A program made the position numbers and the translations under genes. Positions 48,001 to 61,014 of a DNA stretch of 64,000 nucleotides are shown here, in pieces. Source of the stretch: Archilochus colubris (taxonomy: Eukaryota > Chordata > Aves > Apodiformes > Trochilidae); the NCBI GenBank assembly GCA_023079485.1, contig CM041083.1, positions 111,331,554 to 111,395,553 on the forward strand, in the 5' to 3' direction. The first letter of the stretch is position 1. Every line of letters starts with the position of its first letter. The notes beneath the pieces were generated by a model. The model was not told the origin of the DNA. It made no database searches and saw only the letters and a program-made list of their open reading frames with translations.

Positions 48001-50820
48001 TACTTGTTCCAGGTCATAGCTTCTGGGTTCATCCCCTTACTGAAATTTTGGGTCTTCATTTAGATTGTGATATACAGCTTGTGGTCTTTGCTAGAGCACA
48101 AAAGAAAAGCCATTGCACATTTGTATTGATTTCTGGAGGTTCAGGACATCACCTCATCACAAAATTATTTTCAAGTGGCATGTATGCCTAATGTATTGAT
48201 CAGCTGGCAAAAGCTAATGTTTTTTTCAATACCTACTGCTTAGCTTTAAATTGAATGTTATTTTTCTGATTTTTTGTTTTTTTGTTTTGTTCTGTGGGTT
48301 TTTGGTTTTTTAAATAGCAAATTTATACCTGTTGCTAAAAAGAATGAAACTCTGGATTCTTGGAACCAGAGGAGTTGATATATAATTGTTGTAAATTATA
48401 AATGGAGAGGAGGTACCTGGAAAAGGAGGCCATATGAAGTATGTTTGTCCTACATTTGTAGGGTCTTCTGTTCTGTGTTTTTAATCCAGATTTCTCTAAC
48501 TCATTCTTTAGTGTGTAGGAAGTACCCATGCTAATGTAATTTCCTGAAAATTCCATCTAAGGGAAACTAAACACACAATGAACCTTAACTCAGTAATGAT
48601 TATGTATGGGATATACCTATGCTTGTAGTCTGGGGCTTACTTCAGTAATCTGAAACTCACTGTATTCTCAAAGATCGACAAACACCAAGTGAAGATCTGC
48701 CTGTAAGAACTTTGTTTCTTTCATTGCTCCCAGAAAACCAGCAGGAAGAACTTGCTGTATATCCTACTCTTTATGCTTCTGATTAAAAATTCTAAATTTC
48801 CTGGTTTGGAAAAAAATGAAAAATCCTTAAGCAGATATTTATTGTGATATTTTTATTTGCAGAAGGCTTATAAACTTTATAAATTTTTAATAGGTATTTT
48901 TCAGTAATTTTTTCCATTGTAAGTCTAAAGCAACCGAACTAATTAAAACAGAAGGCTATGGAAAAAATAAGATGCTTATGAAATAGTTTTATTAAATTTG
49001 TCTTTTACAGAGAAAATCTTGTATGGGGAACAGATGGTAGTACAGAATAAAGGCTTGCTTGGCACACAGCTGGCTGACCCACAGCAATTTTTGTACTGCA
49101 TTGTACCTTAGATGTATTCCCTTCTGTCACGTGTAATGTCTTTTGTTAGGGATGAACCTGGTAGCAAAACACAGCTTAAAAGCTTAGGATATGCCATCTT
49201 CTCTGCTGTTCCTCTTCTGAATGAGCACACAACATCCTAATAACATTTCAATGTAATTGAAATAATTTTTTTGTCCTAAGTTTTGTCCTAAGTCTACACT
49301 GACTCTTTCTGCTATCCACTCTATGAAAACTTTCCACTGTTTCTATTATGTTAATTCTAGTCTTGGATGCTCTTTAATTCCTTGATTAAGAAATGTACTT
49401 TTAAAAACCTGCAGCTGCTGTAATAATGGGACAGAGCCTGCTGTATCTTGTTGGGCCTGCAATGAGATGAAGAAGCAGAATAATGTTACTATAAGATCCC
49501 ATTTGTTGGAGAACTTTCTGGCAGTTTCATGTCCCTCATCTTCGACTTTTTGTGGCTCACTGAAAAACAAATAACCCCTCTGCCCTCAAAAATTCTGTAA
49601 TAAACACCTGGCTACAGACCCTAGCACTGAGGTACTAATTGGAAACATAACTGAAAAGGTAAGGCTAGTTCAAGACAAGAACAGAATGTAAGAATAAGGG
49701 CAAAAATTAGTCTTGGAGGGTCAGGAGGGTCTAGAAGAACGAGTAGAAAAGCTGCTGCAATAATTTAATGTTCTTGAGAAGTCCTCTGGGCTGCAAAATC
49801 ATTTCTGACCTTAGTTTGTACACCTAGGGGGCTAATTTAGTACAATTTTTCATACAGCATTAACTAGCTGCTGTGTAGAGCACTGAGAATTTAACAAGAA
49901 AGTAAACTTGTTCTTTTCTTACTGGATTTTTGGACATGGCATTAATCCTTCTTCTGTCTTCTGACAAATTGGGAGTGACTTTGATTTTGGAGACACTTTT
50001 AATGATGTGCCTTTGATGTTCTGTAAAATCACTGAGTTAAAAATTAATATAGCCCCAAGCAGCCATAAACTGTGTTTCCTCCTACGCAACATGGCAACAA
50101 AATTGTTTATCCTGTTTTATGGTATAATCATTATGGCTTTCCTCTCATGTTCATTTTGGCTGTTTTTTCAATGTATAGTGGAAAGTGCTTCTGCCCTAGT
50201 GCTTGCTGTAGAAAATGTTGAGAAATATTTTAAGCAATTTTTGAATGAAGGAAGCTAGTTACATGTTATAGAAAACAGAAAACAACAGACTGTTTTTGTC
50301 TTTTAAAATATGGTTAGAAACTTGGAGATTTTCTGTTTTTTTTAAAAAAGAAACACCCAGAATTTAGTTTAGGTATTCTTGGATTTTATAGATTTTTTTT
50401 TCCCCCCCTTTTTTTTTTTAATTAGATCTGTTGCTTCTGAGGATAATATCTGTTATACCAGCTTTTGGATGGTTTTCATCCATTGCTTCTTGAAAATATT
50501 CTGAGTAACTTCCTTGTGTTTAGTCCTGTTGTGCTATGGAAGGCATTTAAAACCTAAACTGTTTTGCAGTATATGATAGCATCATGAAAAGTGATGTAAG
50601 AAGCAAGTGGCTTCAGCTGCTAACAATAGTAGCATCTTGGAAATATTTTAAAATAAAGTCCACCAAATGCATTGAAATAAAAAGCTAAAGGCTTTGCAGG
50701 TAGATGGTCACAGTGTATATGGCTTTTTCATCAGTTTCACGGCCTTGTTATGAGAAATTGGTATTTACCTACTCATCCACTGCACTCATTTGGAAGACAG
50801 TGGCCCAGTGCTTATAAATC

Positions 50821-50836
50821 AATATATATATATATA
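50821..50836. repeat. (TA)n microsatellite
   Basis: About eight TA units in PCP4 intron 1. Confidence 0.8.
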
Positions 50837-52801
50837 ACTGAAACAGGCTGTCAGAAGTTTGTTTGCCACTTTTTTGGGCTTCCTTGTGTAAATGTCCAAG
50901 TCACCAATCAAGTGAGTGGCTGTAGAATACTTTGGTTCATTTCAGACTTAAAGGAAAATCTTGACCTCATCGATCTGTAATTTTCAATTTTGACCAAAAC
51001 CAAGGCTTTATTTTTTTCTTTGATAGCTTTCCCCTCTCCCTGAAGGGAAATAAATGTGTGGATCCATATTCTAGTAGTTCAGCAGCAGCAGACGGAACCT
51101 GACAGGTATAGCCTAGGGAGGAAAGAGAAGCTTTCACATGGGCTAACTAGCACAACCTGAAACACTCAGCAAATAAGGCAACTTGAAAAAGCATTTCAAA
51201 ATAGACATAAGAGGAAAAAGCAATATAGCTACCATTTTATAGACAGGAAAAATCCAGTATTTGGGGGGTTTGGGGATGTTTAGTACATTAACACTAAAAT
51301 CTAATTTCATAAGTGGATTGAAATTGAAATATGGAAATACTAACCAAGCTCTAAGTAAAGGCATAAGTGTCACTATCTGCAGCAAAACCAGTAGTTGGAT
51401 GGATTTATTGATTTCTGACTGTTGGTGACTTAAGCTTTTGTAAAATGCCTAACCATTTAGAATCTTATATTTTGATGATATTAGCCAAGTTGTCTCTCCT
51501 GTCTTATCTCTCAGGCTTCAGGAAGAAACAAATATATTTCCATTATATGGGGAGCTTGTAGCTGTAGTTATAGACTCAGAGCTGTTCACACTAGAGATGC
51601 TCTGTCTCACTGCACGGAGTGAGATGAGGCAGAGAAAGTAGAGCACAGATAAATGTACTGAAATCTGCCATGGAGAAGTAGATGAAAAACCCCATTGCTG
51701 GCATGTGAATGCACAATAGGCTACGCATAGCTCTTTTGTATTCTGATGGGTTCAAAGAGCTTTTTCCTCCCTTTAACTTTTATTAGAAGACTTAAGAGTA
51801 CACAAAGGTTTTGTACTTATGTCATGATTAGCTCCATATGTACAGAATACCCTGAAAATGCCACCACTGTGGGAGATGGACAGAAACCAGAAGAGTACAG
51901 AATATTTTACCCAGATATTCTAGAGTAAATACTTTCAGATAAGTATGTCTGTATGAATTTTTATAAGAGTTTATATGACTGTCTGTAATTTGGTACAAAC
52001 CATTTGATTTGTAGTGCTACTGCAGCTGTTAGCTTTTTTGATGCATGAGAATGTGCTGCCTCTGGAATGCAGCTGGATTTACTAACTGAATTTAGTACTC
52101 CTATTTTTTTTTACATGTACAACCATACAGGATGAATTCTTTAGTCTATCTCAGTAATGCACACAAGTATGAATAATTTTGCATAAGAAATGCAGGTGTT
52201 GCCATACTTGCTCAAGTATCTTAAATCTACCCAAGATGCTTTTTCTGGGGGTTGCAGCATAATTTACATAGGGTCACCTTTTCCATCCTAGAAAATTGCA
52301 TAGTGGTATAACCATTCTAATAGAGCTCTGCTACTGTGACTATTTATTTTGACTGTACTGGTGTTTGTTACTTCAGTAGAGTGACTTCAATCAGTTTGTT
52401 TCATGGAAAGTCATGAAGCTGTTCCTTAGAGTGAATGGAAGTGGCAGAAGCAGAAAAATCATTCTTCTGGAAAAATTCTTCAGAAGAACCATGGATATGA
52501 AGGCACAGCAGGGACCTGAAGAAATGTTCTACTGCAGCTCATACCCTTGTACTGCTGGAAACTTGATTACACTTATCACATCACTAACATAATTACATTC
52601 AGTTGCACACAGTTATACACCTGTACCTATATGGTACTCAGCATTCCTATTCTAATTGGTAGTGTTTCTAAGCAGCACTGCTTGAGTGTGAATGACCAAG
52701 GTACTGAGGAGAAATCTGGCTGTTACTGCTAGTAATTCCAAGGGTAAAATGCACATTCAGGTTTGTTCTAACCACTTGTTTTGCTTTTATTCCCCTAACA
52801 G

Positions 52802-52853
52802 AGACAAGGAACCGGAGCTACAAATGGAAAAGACAAGACATCTGGTGAGAATG
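52802..52853 (+). CDS. PCP4: PCP4 (PEP-19) exon 2
   Basis: The 52-nt exon encodes RQGTGATNGKDKTSGEN plus one base of the next codon (expected Asp). It begins in phase 0 after acceptor AG 52800-52801 and ends in phase 1 before donor GTAAGG (52854). The residues match PCP4 directly after Met-Ser-Glu; from memory, mammals have Ala where this bird has Thr at the fourth residue of the exon (RQGAGATNG). This is the disordered, polar N-terminal part. It has no calmodulin contact; the acidic segment and IQ motif belong to the next exon, which must start with two bases completing the Asp codon and is not in the window. The match in sequence and phase leaves little doubt. Confidence 0.95.
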
Positions 52854-55800
52854 GTAAGGGCAGACTGTATTTTTTGATGGAAAATACTGAGTCAAATTGA
52901 GCCAAAATATTTTTTGCTGTAATGATAGATGTCAGGTAGAAACAGCTTTGTTTGTCTTTTTGAATGTGTGTTAAAAACTTGGCTTCAGTGGGATTTTTTT
53001 TCTTTCTAGTTGTTTGTTCAAATAATCTACTTCGGTAGAGACTTGATTCTGAGCTTCTACTCTGGTAAACCAAAGGACTTTGTAGAAAGAAGTGCTAGAA
53101 GCTAGAACAAGACAGTGTGAGGTATGTGTAAAGAAGACACCAAGAGACAGGTTAAATATTGTGACCAGCTGCTACATGAATGGGCTAGGTGAACAAAAGT
53201 AAACTAGTTACAAAGGACTTATAAATATGTTTTCTGAGATCTGATTCATATGACTTAATATTAGGCCTATAGCTAATATACCATTTGCGTGGAGCTCATA
53301 CCAGTGTTGTTAAAAAGAAGCTATGGATAGAGGAGCTCACATGGAAGGACCATATGGCATAGGTTCCTGTCCTCGGCACTTTTACATGGGTAAATCTGGA
53401 CTGCTCTAAGCAGTGAGTCAGAGCTCTTGTGGATTTTAACTAGAAGGCTGGCAGGAACTAATTTTTGCCCCTTAAGTGGCACAAACTATTCTAACTGAAA
53501 AATGTTGACTTTATTTTTCTGAAGAAAGTCAAACTGACTTTTCAGTGAAAACAGTAATTGTTTTTTAGCTGAAAACTCATTTTGTTTCCTGTAGGAGGCA
53601 GAAATTCTTTGCGTATAAATGATCACTTGATTAAAATCTAGTTCCATCAGAAACCTTTTTTCAAAGGAAAACATTTTGATTAACTGTATTATATACCCAG
53701 CTAAATAGGAGGCTGTATCAGTTTGTAGACATTGCTGAACAGGATAGGATTGAACTACATAAATATGCTGCCTGTTAACATTTAATCATCTAGTTCTAAT
53801 TAAAAGAATGTTCTGGTAGTCCATCCCATATACTGAAAACCAGTGAGAATGTATGTCTCTTCTCTGAAAAGCCATGGGTTTTCTGAGATGAGATATATGA
53901 GCAGTTATTCTGCATATGTATTTTGGCCTGTACGTGTTGGCCTGATTAGAATTTTTTGGGCCCTTTAAGGCAACACATCCTAAAATACTACTTCTTTATG
54001 ATTAGTTTTCCTATTACAGAGAGGTGACTTCCCCATAAGGGTTGTTTGCATAATGTAACAGTAAATGAAATCTGTAGAGGATGTTCCCAACATAATAAAA
54101 CACAAATTAGAGTGGAAAAAAGAAAAATATTTTGGCTTGTTAGAATGTCTTGAATTAGTGGGAACAAATGTACCCTGACAACAAAGCCATTTGTATTCTC
54201 AAGTTAACAGGAGAGGAAAGCAAGCAAAATTGTCAGCCATTTGGGAAGCATGAGAAGCATGTTTTGCATCCTGACTGTGTGAGCACATTATGAATGGGCA
54301 TCATTTGACTTGAATTTCTTTGCAAATGAAATTGTCCCATTGTCAAGTTTAGCTTGGATTTACTGATCCTGTAGCCTTTTAAAAATCCAGTTTTCTTTTT
54401 TTTTCTTCTCAAAGGGAATTTTGAGTCAGAAAAGCCTGCATCATTAATTCACAAATACATATGATTCTAGTTGGAGTCTATTTTTAGGTATAATATAAAG
54501 AGCCAGATGTGTAGTTAATATTAGACAAATAGATACCAATTATTTTTATAATGAAATTATAACAAAAATCTGTCACGTAAGTGAAAATGCTCGAGAGTGA
54601 GAGGAGCAGCAAGGGCAATTTGGAATAGAGTCTGATCTCCTGAATTCCACATTTGAATGAAAATAAAGCAGAACTATATTCAGTATTATAAAAACTGAAT
54701 AATCATTTGTGTTGGAGTAACTTTTACTCACATGGAGTTTTGCTGCTAACAGTTTAAAGACTGGCTGGGTGCTGGTCAAGCCCTAGATGACATTTTTTGA
54801 TCTTGACCTTTTAATCAAGTTGTAGTTTGCCCTTCTACAGGTTATGATCCAAATCAGCTGGTGATTCATTTCTTCCTAAGGAAGAGTGACTCTTGAATTG
54901 CAATGTGCTCCCATGGTAGGTCAGTGGCCAGTGAGGTCAATGGAAGAGCACCTGATAATTTCAGTGGACACTATATAACATGGGGTAGCTTTTCCATCTG
55001 AAACATTATATTGCTGTCAGGAAATTGTATGTAATTTCATTCTATTTTCAGAGTGGGAAGAACAAAAATATTAAAACCAAAAATATTAAACATAAAATGT
55101 AAATAATTATAAATAATAGAAACCACCTTGCTGGACATAAGGGCAATGTGACGGTAGCTACCATAACCTCATTGGGTCTTCAAGGCTCTCAGTCTACCTG
55201 AAAGCCAAGCTATACTTATTTGTGTATGACTTGTAATTTCTGCTATATAATGCTGTGTTTTATGGTAGAAAATCCAAAGAAAAGACAGCAGTACTATCCC
55301 CATGCACTGCCTCCTATATGAATCTGACTTGGCTTAATCGTCAATGTAGGATAAGGAGCTATAATTTCCTTTTTGCTCAGCTGTTTTGATTTATCTGGCC
55401 TATCATGTTTGCAAGTGCATCCTAGATGAAAACAGGACATTACTACCTTACTGTTCTTACTACCTTAGCAATGTCACTAAGTTCCTTTGTAGGTTGACAC
55501 TTGTTACTTTCCATTCTGTTTCATGTCGCCCCATATTTTTTTGCTATGTAGTTTGCAATCTGACATCATATAATTTGCTCTTTACAGCCTAGCACAACTG
55601 GCAGGGAAATAATTGCATCAGAAGCAATTATTTCTGTCTTCAAATTTAGAATCACTCTTTCCTATTAATAGATTTCACCCTTTCTTCTGAGAGTACATAA
55701 GGCATGTGATCATTAATTAATCTTTGTTCATAACTTTCTCAGAATATCAGATTTATCATTCAGCAACATGAATATTTATAATAACAAAACACATGTTTAA

Positions 55801-58800
55801 TGTGATGAATTTTATAACTTCCTGGGTCTCAGTGAAATCGAAGTGAATAAGTTTATGTGAATTTACACGTGACAGTGGATTAGGCCTATACAGTCATGGC
55901 AAGAATATCAGTTGTAGTGAAAAAGTGAAGCCCTTTCCAGTTTCTACTCGTTCTCAAGCATTTGTCTTGTTCGGTGTATGATCTCTGCTTTGAGATTGTC
56001 AGAAAATTATAAATGAGTAAATGCTTTGCATTTCCTTCTCTCCATGCAGTACACCGTGGGATACCTCTAAGTAAGGATAAAGAAACAGCAGAGTTAACAA
56101 AGAAAATTATTCTCTTACACATAAAATTGAGTTGCCAAAACTCACCTAAATCTGAATGCTTCTAGAGAACATTAACAATAATGGTAAGGAATTGTAAAAC
56201 AATCATGCATGGTGGAATAGAGGTATCTCCCTGGTAAGCTTTCCCGGTAGAGTGATGTTCATCTGGCACTGTAATCAACAGTCTATTCACCCACTTCATC
56301 TACTCAAGGGACTGAAGAAATTCTGCACTCTGTGCACACTGCAGTCAGGAATAAAGCATCTTCCTAGGTCCGTCAGAGTGAATAATCATCTTCATAGTTA
56401 TTTATGTGGAGTGCTTAGCTTAATAGAGCTTTAATTCCTGGCTAGAGGCCAGGATCATTATTGTGGTATGGTCTAATATAAATATCTGTTTATGATCCCT
56501 AAATTAATTTTCCACTAATATTCTCCAATGACTATGCAAAAATGTACTGGGTTTGGGAACAGCCTGATAAATAAACTTACTTGTGGAAAAAAAAAATTGA
56601 AAAAGGAGGAAGCATACAAGTCTAATTGGTATAAATATTCAGAAGATCTCATAGAACATGTTTTGCTGTATCTGCTAAGGTCTAGAGGTCACATTCCTTA
56701 GTCACGAGGAAGGACAGTGACTGAGCTGTAGTGTTGCAATGCTTTATGGATTTTATCTTTCCCACAAAACTTTTGTGGCAACAGGATGAACTAGGTCTTG
56801 CAAGCAACTTCTGAATCAATATAAAAAACCAAACAAACAATCCAAACATAATTTCAGATTGCTTATCTCTATTTTACCCCCACTGCACAATCAGAAGCTA
56901 GAATACAGAGTATTGTATAAAATTAATTAATACTGAATTTTCCTGGGTATTAGGTTGAATGTTGGGAGGAAAATGAATGCATACTCATCTCTTTCTACTA
57001 CTGTGTTTTGATGAAATTCTCTTGGCCCTTGAAAGTGGTTCTTCACAGAATAAGATCTCCCAGGCATTTTCTCTCTTCTTTTTTTTTCATTCTGTGTCCA
57101 GAGCTAAATTCTTTCCTTTCTCAATCTAGCTGCCACTAGTGGGGATTTAGGAAGTGAGATGAGTTATTCACTGTACCTCATCCCTCATCTCTTAAAATAG
57201 GAAGTCTGTGTGTCAGCAACATTCTTAGACCTATACGTAACCATCAAATAATACAACACCTTTGCAAAGCTGAAGTAGAAAAGTGCTTGAATCCACAGCA
57301 TAGTGATATAAGTTGTATTTGATGAGGTACAGATTGCTTTGGGCTCAGAGGAGAGTGTAAAAGTCCCGTGTGAACTCAGCACCATGATCTGCAGCTGAGT
57401 GTATTTCGAATGAGAGGAGAAAAATTCAATGGAAATGGTTCTAGGTGAATCCCATCTCACAGTATAGCTGTGCATGGCAAAACCAATGCAGGCAACATTA
57501 TTTGCTGAGTTTATTTCAAGCACTGTCCTGGGGACAGCTACATGTAAAGTGTACCCAAAACCAAACCAAATAGGTCTCAGGTTTTCTCCTGGTCTGTATC
57601 TCTTCTCTTATCGAGGAGTCTCTCTTCAGGCAGCCAGCACGTCTTGGCTAAGCACAGGGCAAGCCTTTAATAACAAAGATCTCAGATTGTTCACAGACTT
57701 TCCCTAGAGAGGATGTTGAAAGGAAGAAAGGGGAATTATACATGAACCTCGTTTCCTGTCCAAGGTGAATTTCCATTTCTTGAGGCCAGGGATAAGTTCT
57801 CTCCAGAGGAATACTGTGTTTGTTTATTTGGGGCAATAATAACAATGAAGGATTGTTCACAAAAAATTTTGTATCAACAACTTTTGGTGGTTTTCTGGCA
57901 ACAAACTTTTAAGAACGAATTTGTGTATGTTTCAACTAAAGTAGACATATATTGTGCTGAAACTTTACCTACCACCCACGTGAATGTAAGTACACGTGCA
58001 ATGGCCATCTGGTTTCATGGAGGGAATGATCTGGTGGAATTTAAAGTAATGAATATACTCAATTTAAACTTAAGTAATACTTGTAAGAGAGCAGATACTG
58101 TTATTATTTTGTTACCTACAGTTGGGTTTGATAGAATGCAATACTGCTGCACCTCATGTGATAATGAGCTTTCACTTTTCAAGTTTTAGGCAGTCTTTCT
58201 TCTTATTATTATTAAAAAAACCCCAATATCGTATCAAAAGTTGCATTGATCAACAGAGCCAGCAATGCTCATAGCCTAGCAAATGGTAGTCCTGCATTTG
58301 GAATTCCCTGCAGGTTTTCATTTTGTGTACCATTTGTATCAAATCTCCTGAGAACAGCAAGTCTGTCCACTGAAACAGAAGATAGCATATGCAGATGGGT
58401 GGTTTTTGTGTGTATGTTGATATATAATTTTAATTATGTAACTTTTTCATGCGTGTTGCTTTGTTGTGGTTTTTTTTTTTCTTTTTGCTCCCTGAGACTG
58501 AACTGGAGAGGAAGAGAATAGCTTCCTATCTGATGAAATAGTACCGGGAAAGCAAATTAAATTCACAAGTCCCATAAGGAAAAAACAAACCAACAAAACA
58601 AACAGCAAAGCAGAGCGGCACCATAGAATTACAATATAATCTTTTAAAACTCACTTTTAAAGACTTGTATTTTGAAATTATTTCATTTTTTCTCCCTTCT
58701 TTTCTTGTAGGGGAAAAGATCCCAGCTAGCTGGCACCTTTGAGATGGAAAAACCCTCATGCTTTACACTCCTGCTACAAATGAGTCTGTCTAGACTTATA

Positions 58801-59224
58801 TGGTCCTCAGAGCTGTCATAATTGAGTGTATTCCAAGCATTTAAAAATAGAGATAACAATAACAATTTCTGCCCCTGTCCATCTCTTTCCAGCTTGCTAT
58901 GAGAATAATTTGATTAATTTATGGGATTTTTGTTTAGCACACAGTGAATCTTGCATGCCTGCTTATATGTCATGCTCTCAAACTGAGAGCACCCAAACAT
59001 TCAGCTGCATTTCTAAAAATGTGAGAAATTAATGGATGTATGTAAGTATATATACTTATACATGGCCACTCATACAGTCTTCTACTTTGTATTTTTTGCA
59101 GGAGGTAGAAATGAGAGCTGCAGCATTCCTGCAGTACTGAGGTTAGAAGCCACCCAAGGAAATCATAATGAATTCCTACCCAATACTGTACACACTTAAC
59201 TCAGCTTGACAAGGTTGCTTGGCC

Positions 59225-59315
59225 ATCACATCTAAACCATATTCCTGCCTAGAAAGCTTAGACCAAATAGTTCTTGAAGTACCTTCCAACTTGGCATTCA
59301 ATGATTCTATGGATT
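59225..59315 (+). mobile_element. CR1 LINE 3' end, short and diverged
   Basis: CTTAGACCAAATAGTTCTTG, then AAGTACCTTCCAACTTGGCA and TTCAATGATTCTATGGATTA at the end, as in a CR1 3' terminus. The left edge is uncertain and may reach about 59180. Confidence 0.65.
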
Positions 59316-60384
59316 AGGCTTACTTGTAATAACTTAGTTTCAGTAGATAATAGTGCACAGCAGTCCTGTTTTGTTAGAAGGTGCACACCTCTTCCTCTGC
59401 AAAAGCTTACTGTGTTGTGAAGGCAAACTAAGTTCAGTAAAAACATGCAGCAGTGAAAATGTCTGAAAGAATGGAGTCTGCAAAACCAGAGGCAGCGAGA
59501 GTACAGTTTATCTCTGAGACTCAAGCCTTCAAAGGATACCAAGAAGGATCTTGTCATTCCCTTTTGTCCTTGGGTATTTTATTTGCATTAACTGTGGCCT
59601 GTTACACTCTGGGTTTGGCCTTTGACTCCTAGTTTCTGACTGTAGCTGACAGCCACTGCTTCCCTGTTTGGCAAGATTTTTTATCTCAGTTTCTTTGTCC
59701 TTTCAACAATGACAGTATGACTTGGATCCAGGTTCATGTAGCACTGGGATCCTGGCACTTAGGCTAATTCAGTGGATGTTTGAGCACCTGGAAGGTAGTA
59801 AGAGCTCTAATCCTTTCTAGGAACCTGGTCTGTAAAGATCAGGCTAGGTCATTAGGAAAAAAGTAATTTGTAAATTAAGGAAAAAGACTAAAAATAAAGC
59901 TTTGGTGATGCTGTTGGCTTTTGCCTTTTGGATGACTCATATATATGCTGGAGTTCCCATCTGGTTTTAATGAGAACAGGCAGAACTGAAATTATGCCTT
60001 TGACAAGTGCCATATTTCTTTTGGAAATCAGTCTGTAATTATCAGTGTGCTGCCTGACTATGCACCAGGGAGAACAAGACTTTTTCCATGACTAGCACGT
60101 AGCTGACATGTACTGGCTTGCTTCCACAAATGTGCACTCATTTGAAACCATGCTGTCATCAATACTTGGAGAAGAGGAACATTTAGTTCTGCTTGGCTGC
60201 TGGTAACAACCCAAATGAAGGACCCAGGTCAGCAGTCCCTGACTGGGACTGGGTTTACATTAGTGAACCCAATAGTGTTACCTCTGAAACAAATCTGTCT
60301 TTGTATTGTCAAGGATGGTTTGGAGCTCTATCAGGACTAGTCAATGTCCTATCAGTGATTATCAATGACTAGTCAAACTAGTCA

Positions 60385-61014
60385 GAAAGGTGACTGGTTC
60401 CTTGGCTGCATCAAGAGAAGTGTGGCCAGCAGGTCAAGGGAGGTGATTTTCCCCATCTACTTTGCTCTTGTGAGACCCCACCTGGAGTTCTGTGTCCAGT
60501 TCTGGAGCCCCTGTTAACAGAAGGAACATGGATGTGCTGGAGTGTGTCCAGAGAAGGGCCATGAGGATGATAAAGCTGGAGCAGCTCTCCTATGAAGACA
60601 GACTGAGGGAGTTGGGGTGATTCAGTCTGGAGAGGAGGAAGCTCTGAGAAGACCTCATTGTAGCCTTCCAGTATCTGAAGGGGGCTACAAGAAAGCTGGG
60701 GAGGGACTTTTTAGGATGTCAGGCAGTGATAGGACCAGGGGGAATGGATTCAAACTAGAGGAGGGTAGATTTAGATTGCAAGATAGAAAAAAGTTCTTCA
60801 CCATGAGGGTGGAGAGACACTGGAACAGGTTTCCCAGAGAGGTGGTGGAAGCCCCATCCCTGGAAGTTTTTAAGGTGAGGCTGGAGAGGGCTCTGAGCAA
60901 CCTGATCTAGTGAGAGGTGTCCCTGCCCATGGCAGGGGGAGTTGGAACTGGATGATCTTAAAGGTCCCTTCCAACCCTGAAAATTCTATGATTTTATGAT
61001 TCTGTGATTCTATA
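60385..61014 (+). mobile_element. CR1 LINE 3' end, well preserved
   Basis: The fragment runs from the ORF2 C-terminal part (plus-strand text GAGACCCCACCTGGAGTTCT, GTGTCCAGTTCTGGAGCCCC) through the 3' untranslated part (GGTGGTGGAAGCCCCATCCC) to ATTCTATGATTTTATGATTC and TGTGATTCTATAA at about 61014. It is the best preserved CR1 end here. The 97-codon frame at 60617-60910 is part of the element. Confidence 0.93.

Larger units (their letters stand above)
33824..52801 (+). other. PCP4: PCP4 intron 1 (19 kb)
   Basis: The intron runs from donor GTGAGC to acceptor CCCCTAACAG (AG 52800-52801), which is preceded by a good pyrimidine tract and a CTAAC branch-like sequence. No CR1 or LTR is recognisable across it, in contrast to the repeat-rich intergenic DNA to its left. 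Minor items: the T-rich run 34455-34497, a G-poor A/C tract at 45012-45094, two AGGATGGCCAGGGC units at 46071-46098, and a short (TA)n at 50821-50836. None of the longer open frames (for example 47865-48191) has splice or motif support. A T-box of TAAT-rich sequence around 45400-45600 may be a conserved enhancer, but that is only a guess. Confidence 0.8.

Noticed and set aside
47865..48191. 108-codon frame in PCP4 intron 1
   Set aside because: Cys- and His-rich but without a pattern or splice sites; consistent with chance in 19 kb.
57845..58189. 114-codon frame in PCP4 intron 2, considered as PCP4 exon 3
   Set aside because: It has no IQ motif or acidic segment, and no phase-1 acceptor joins it to exon 2.
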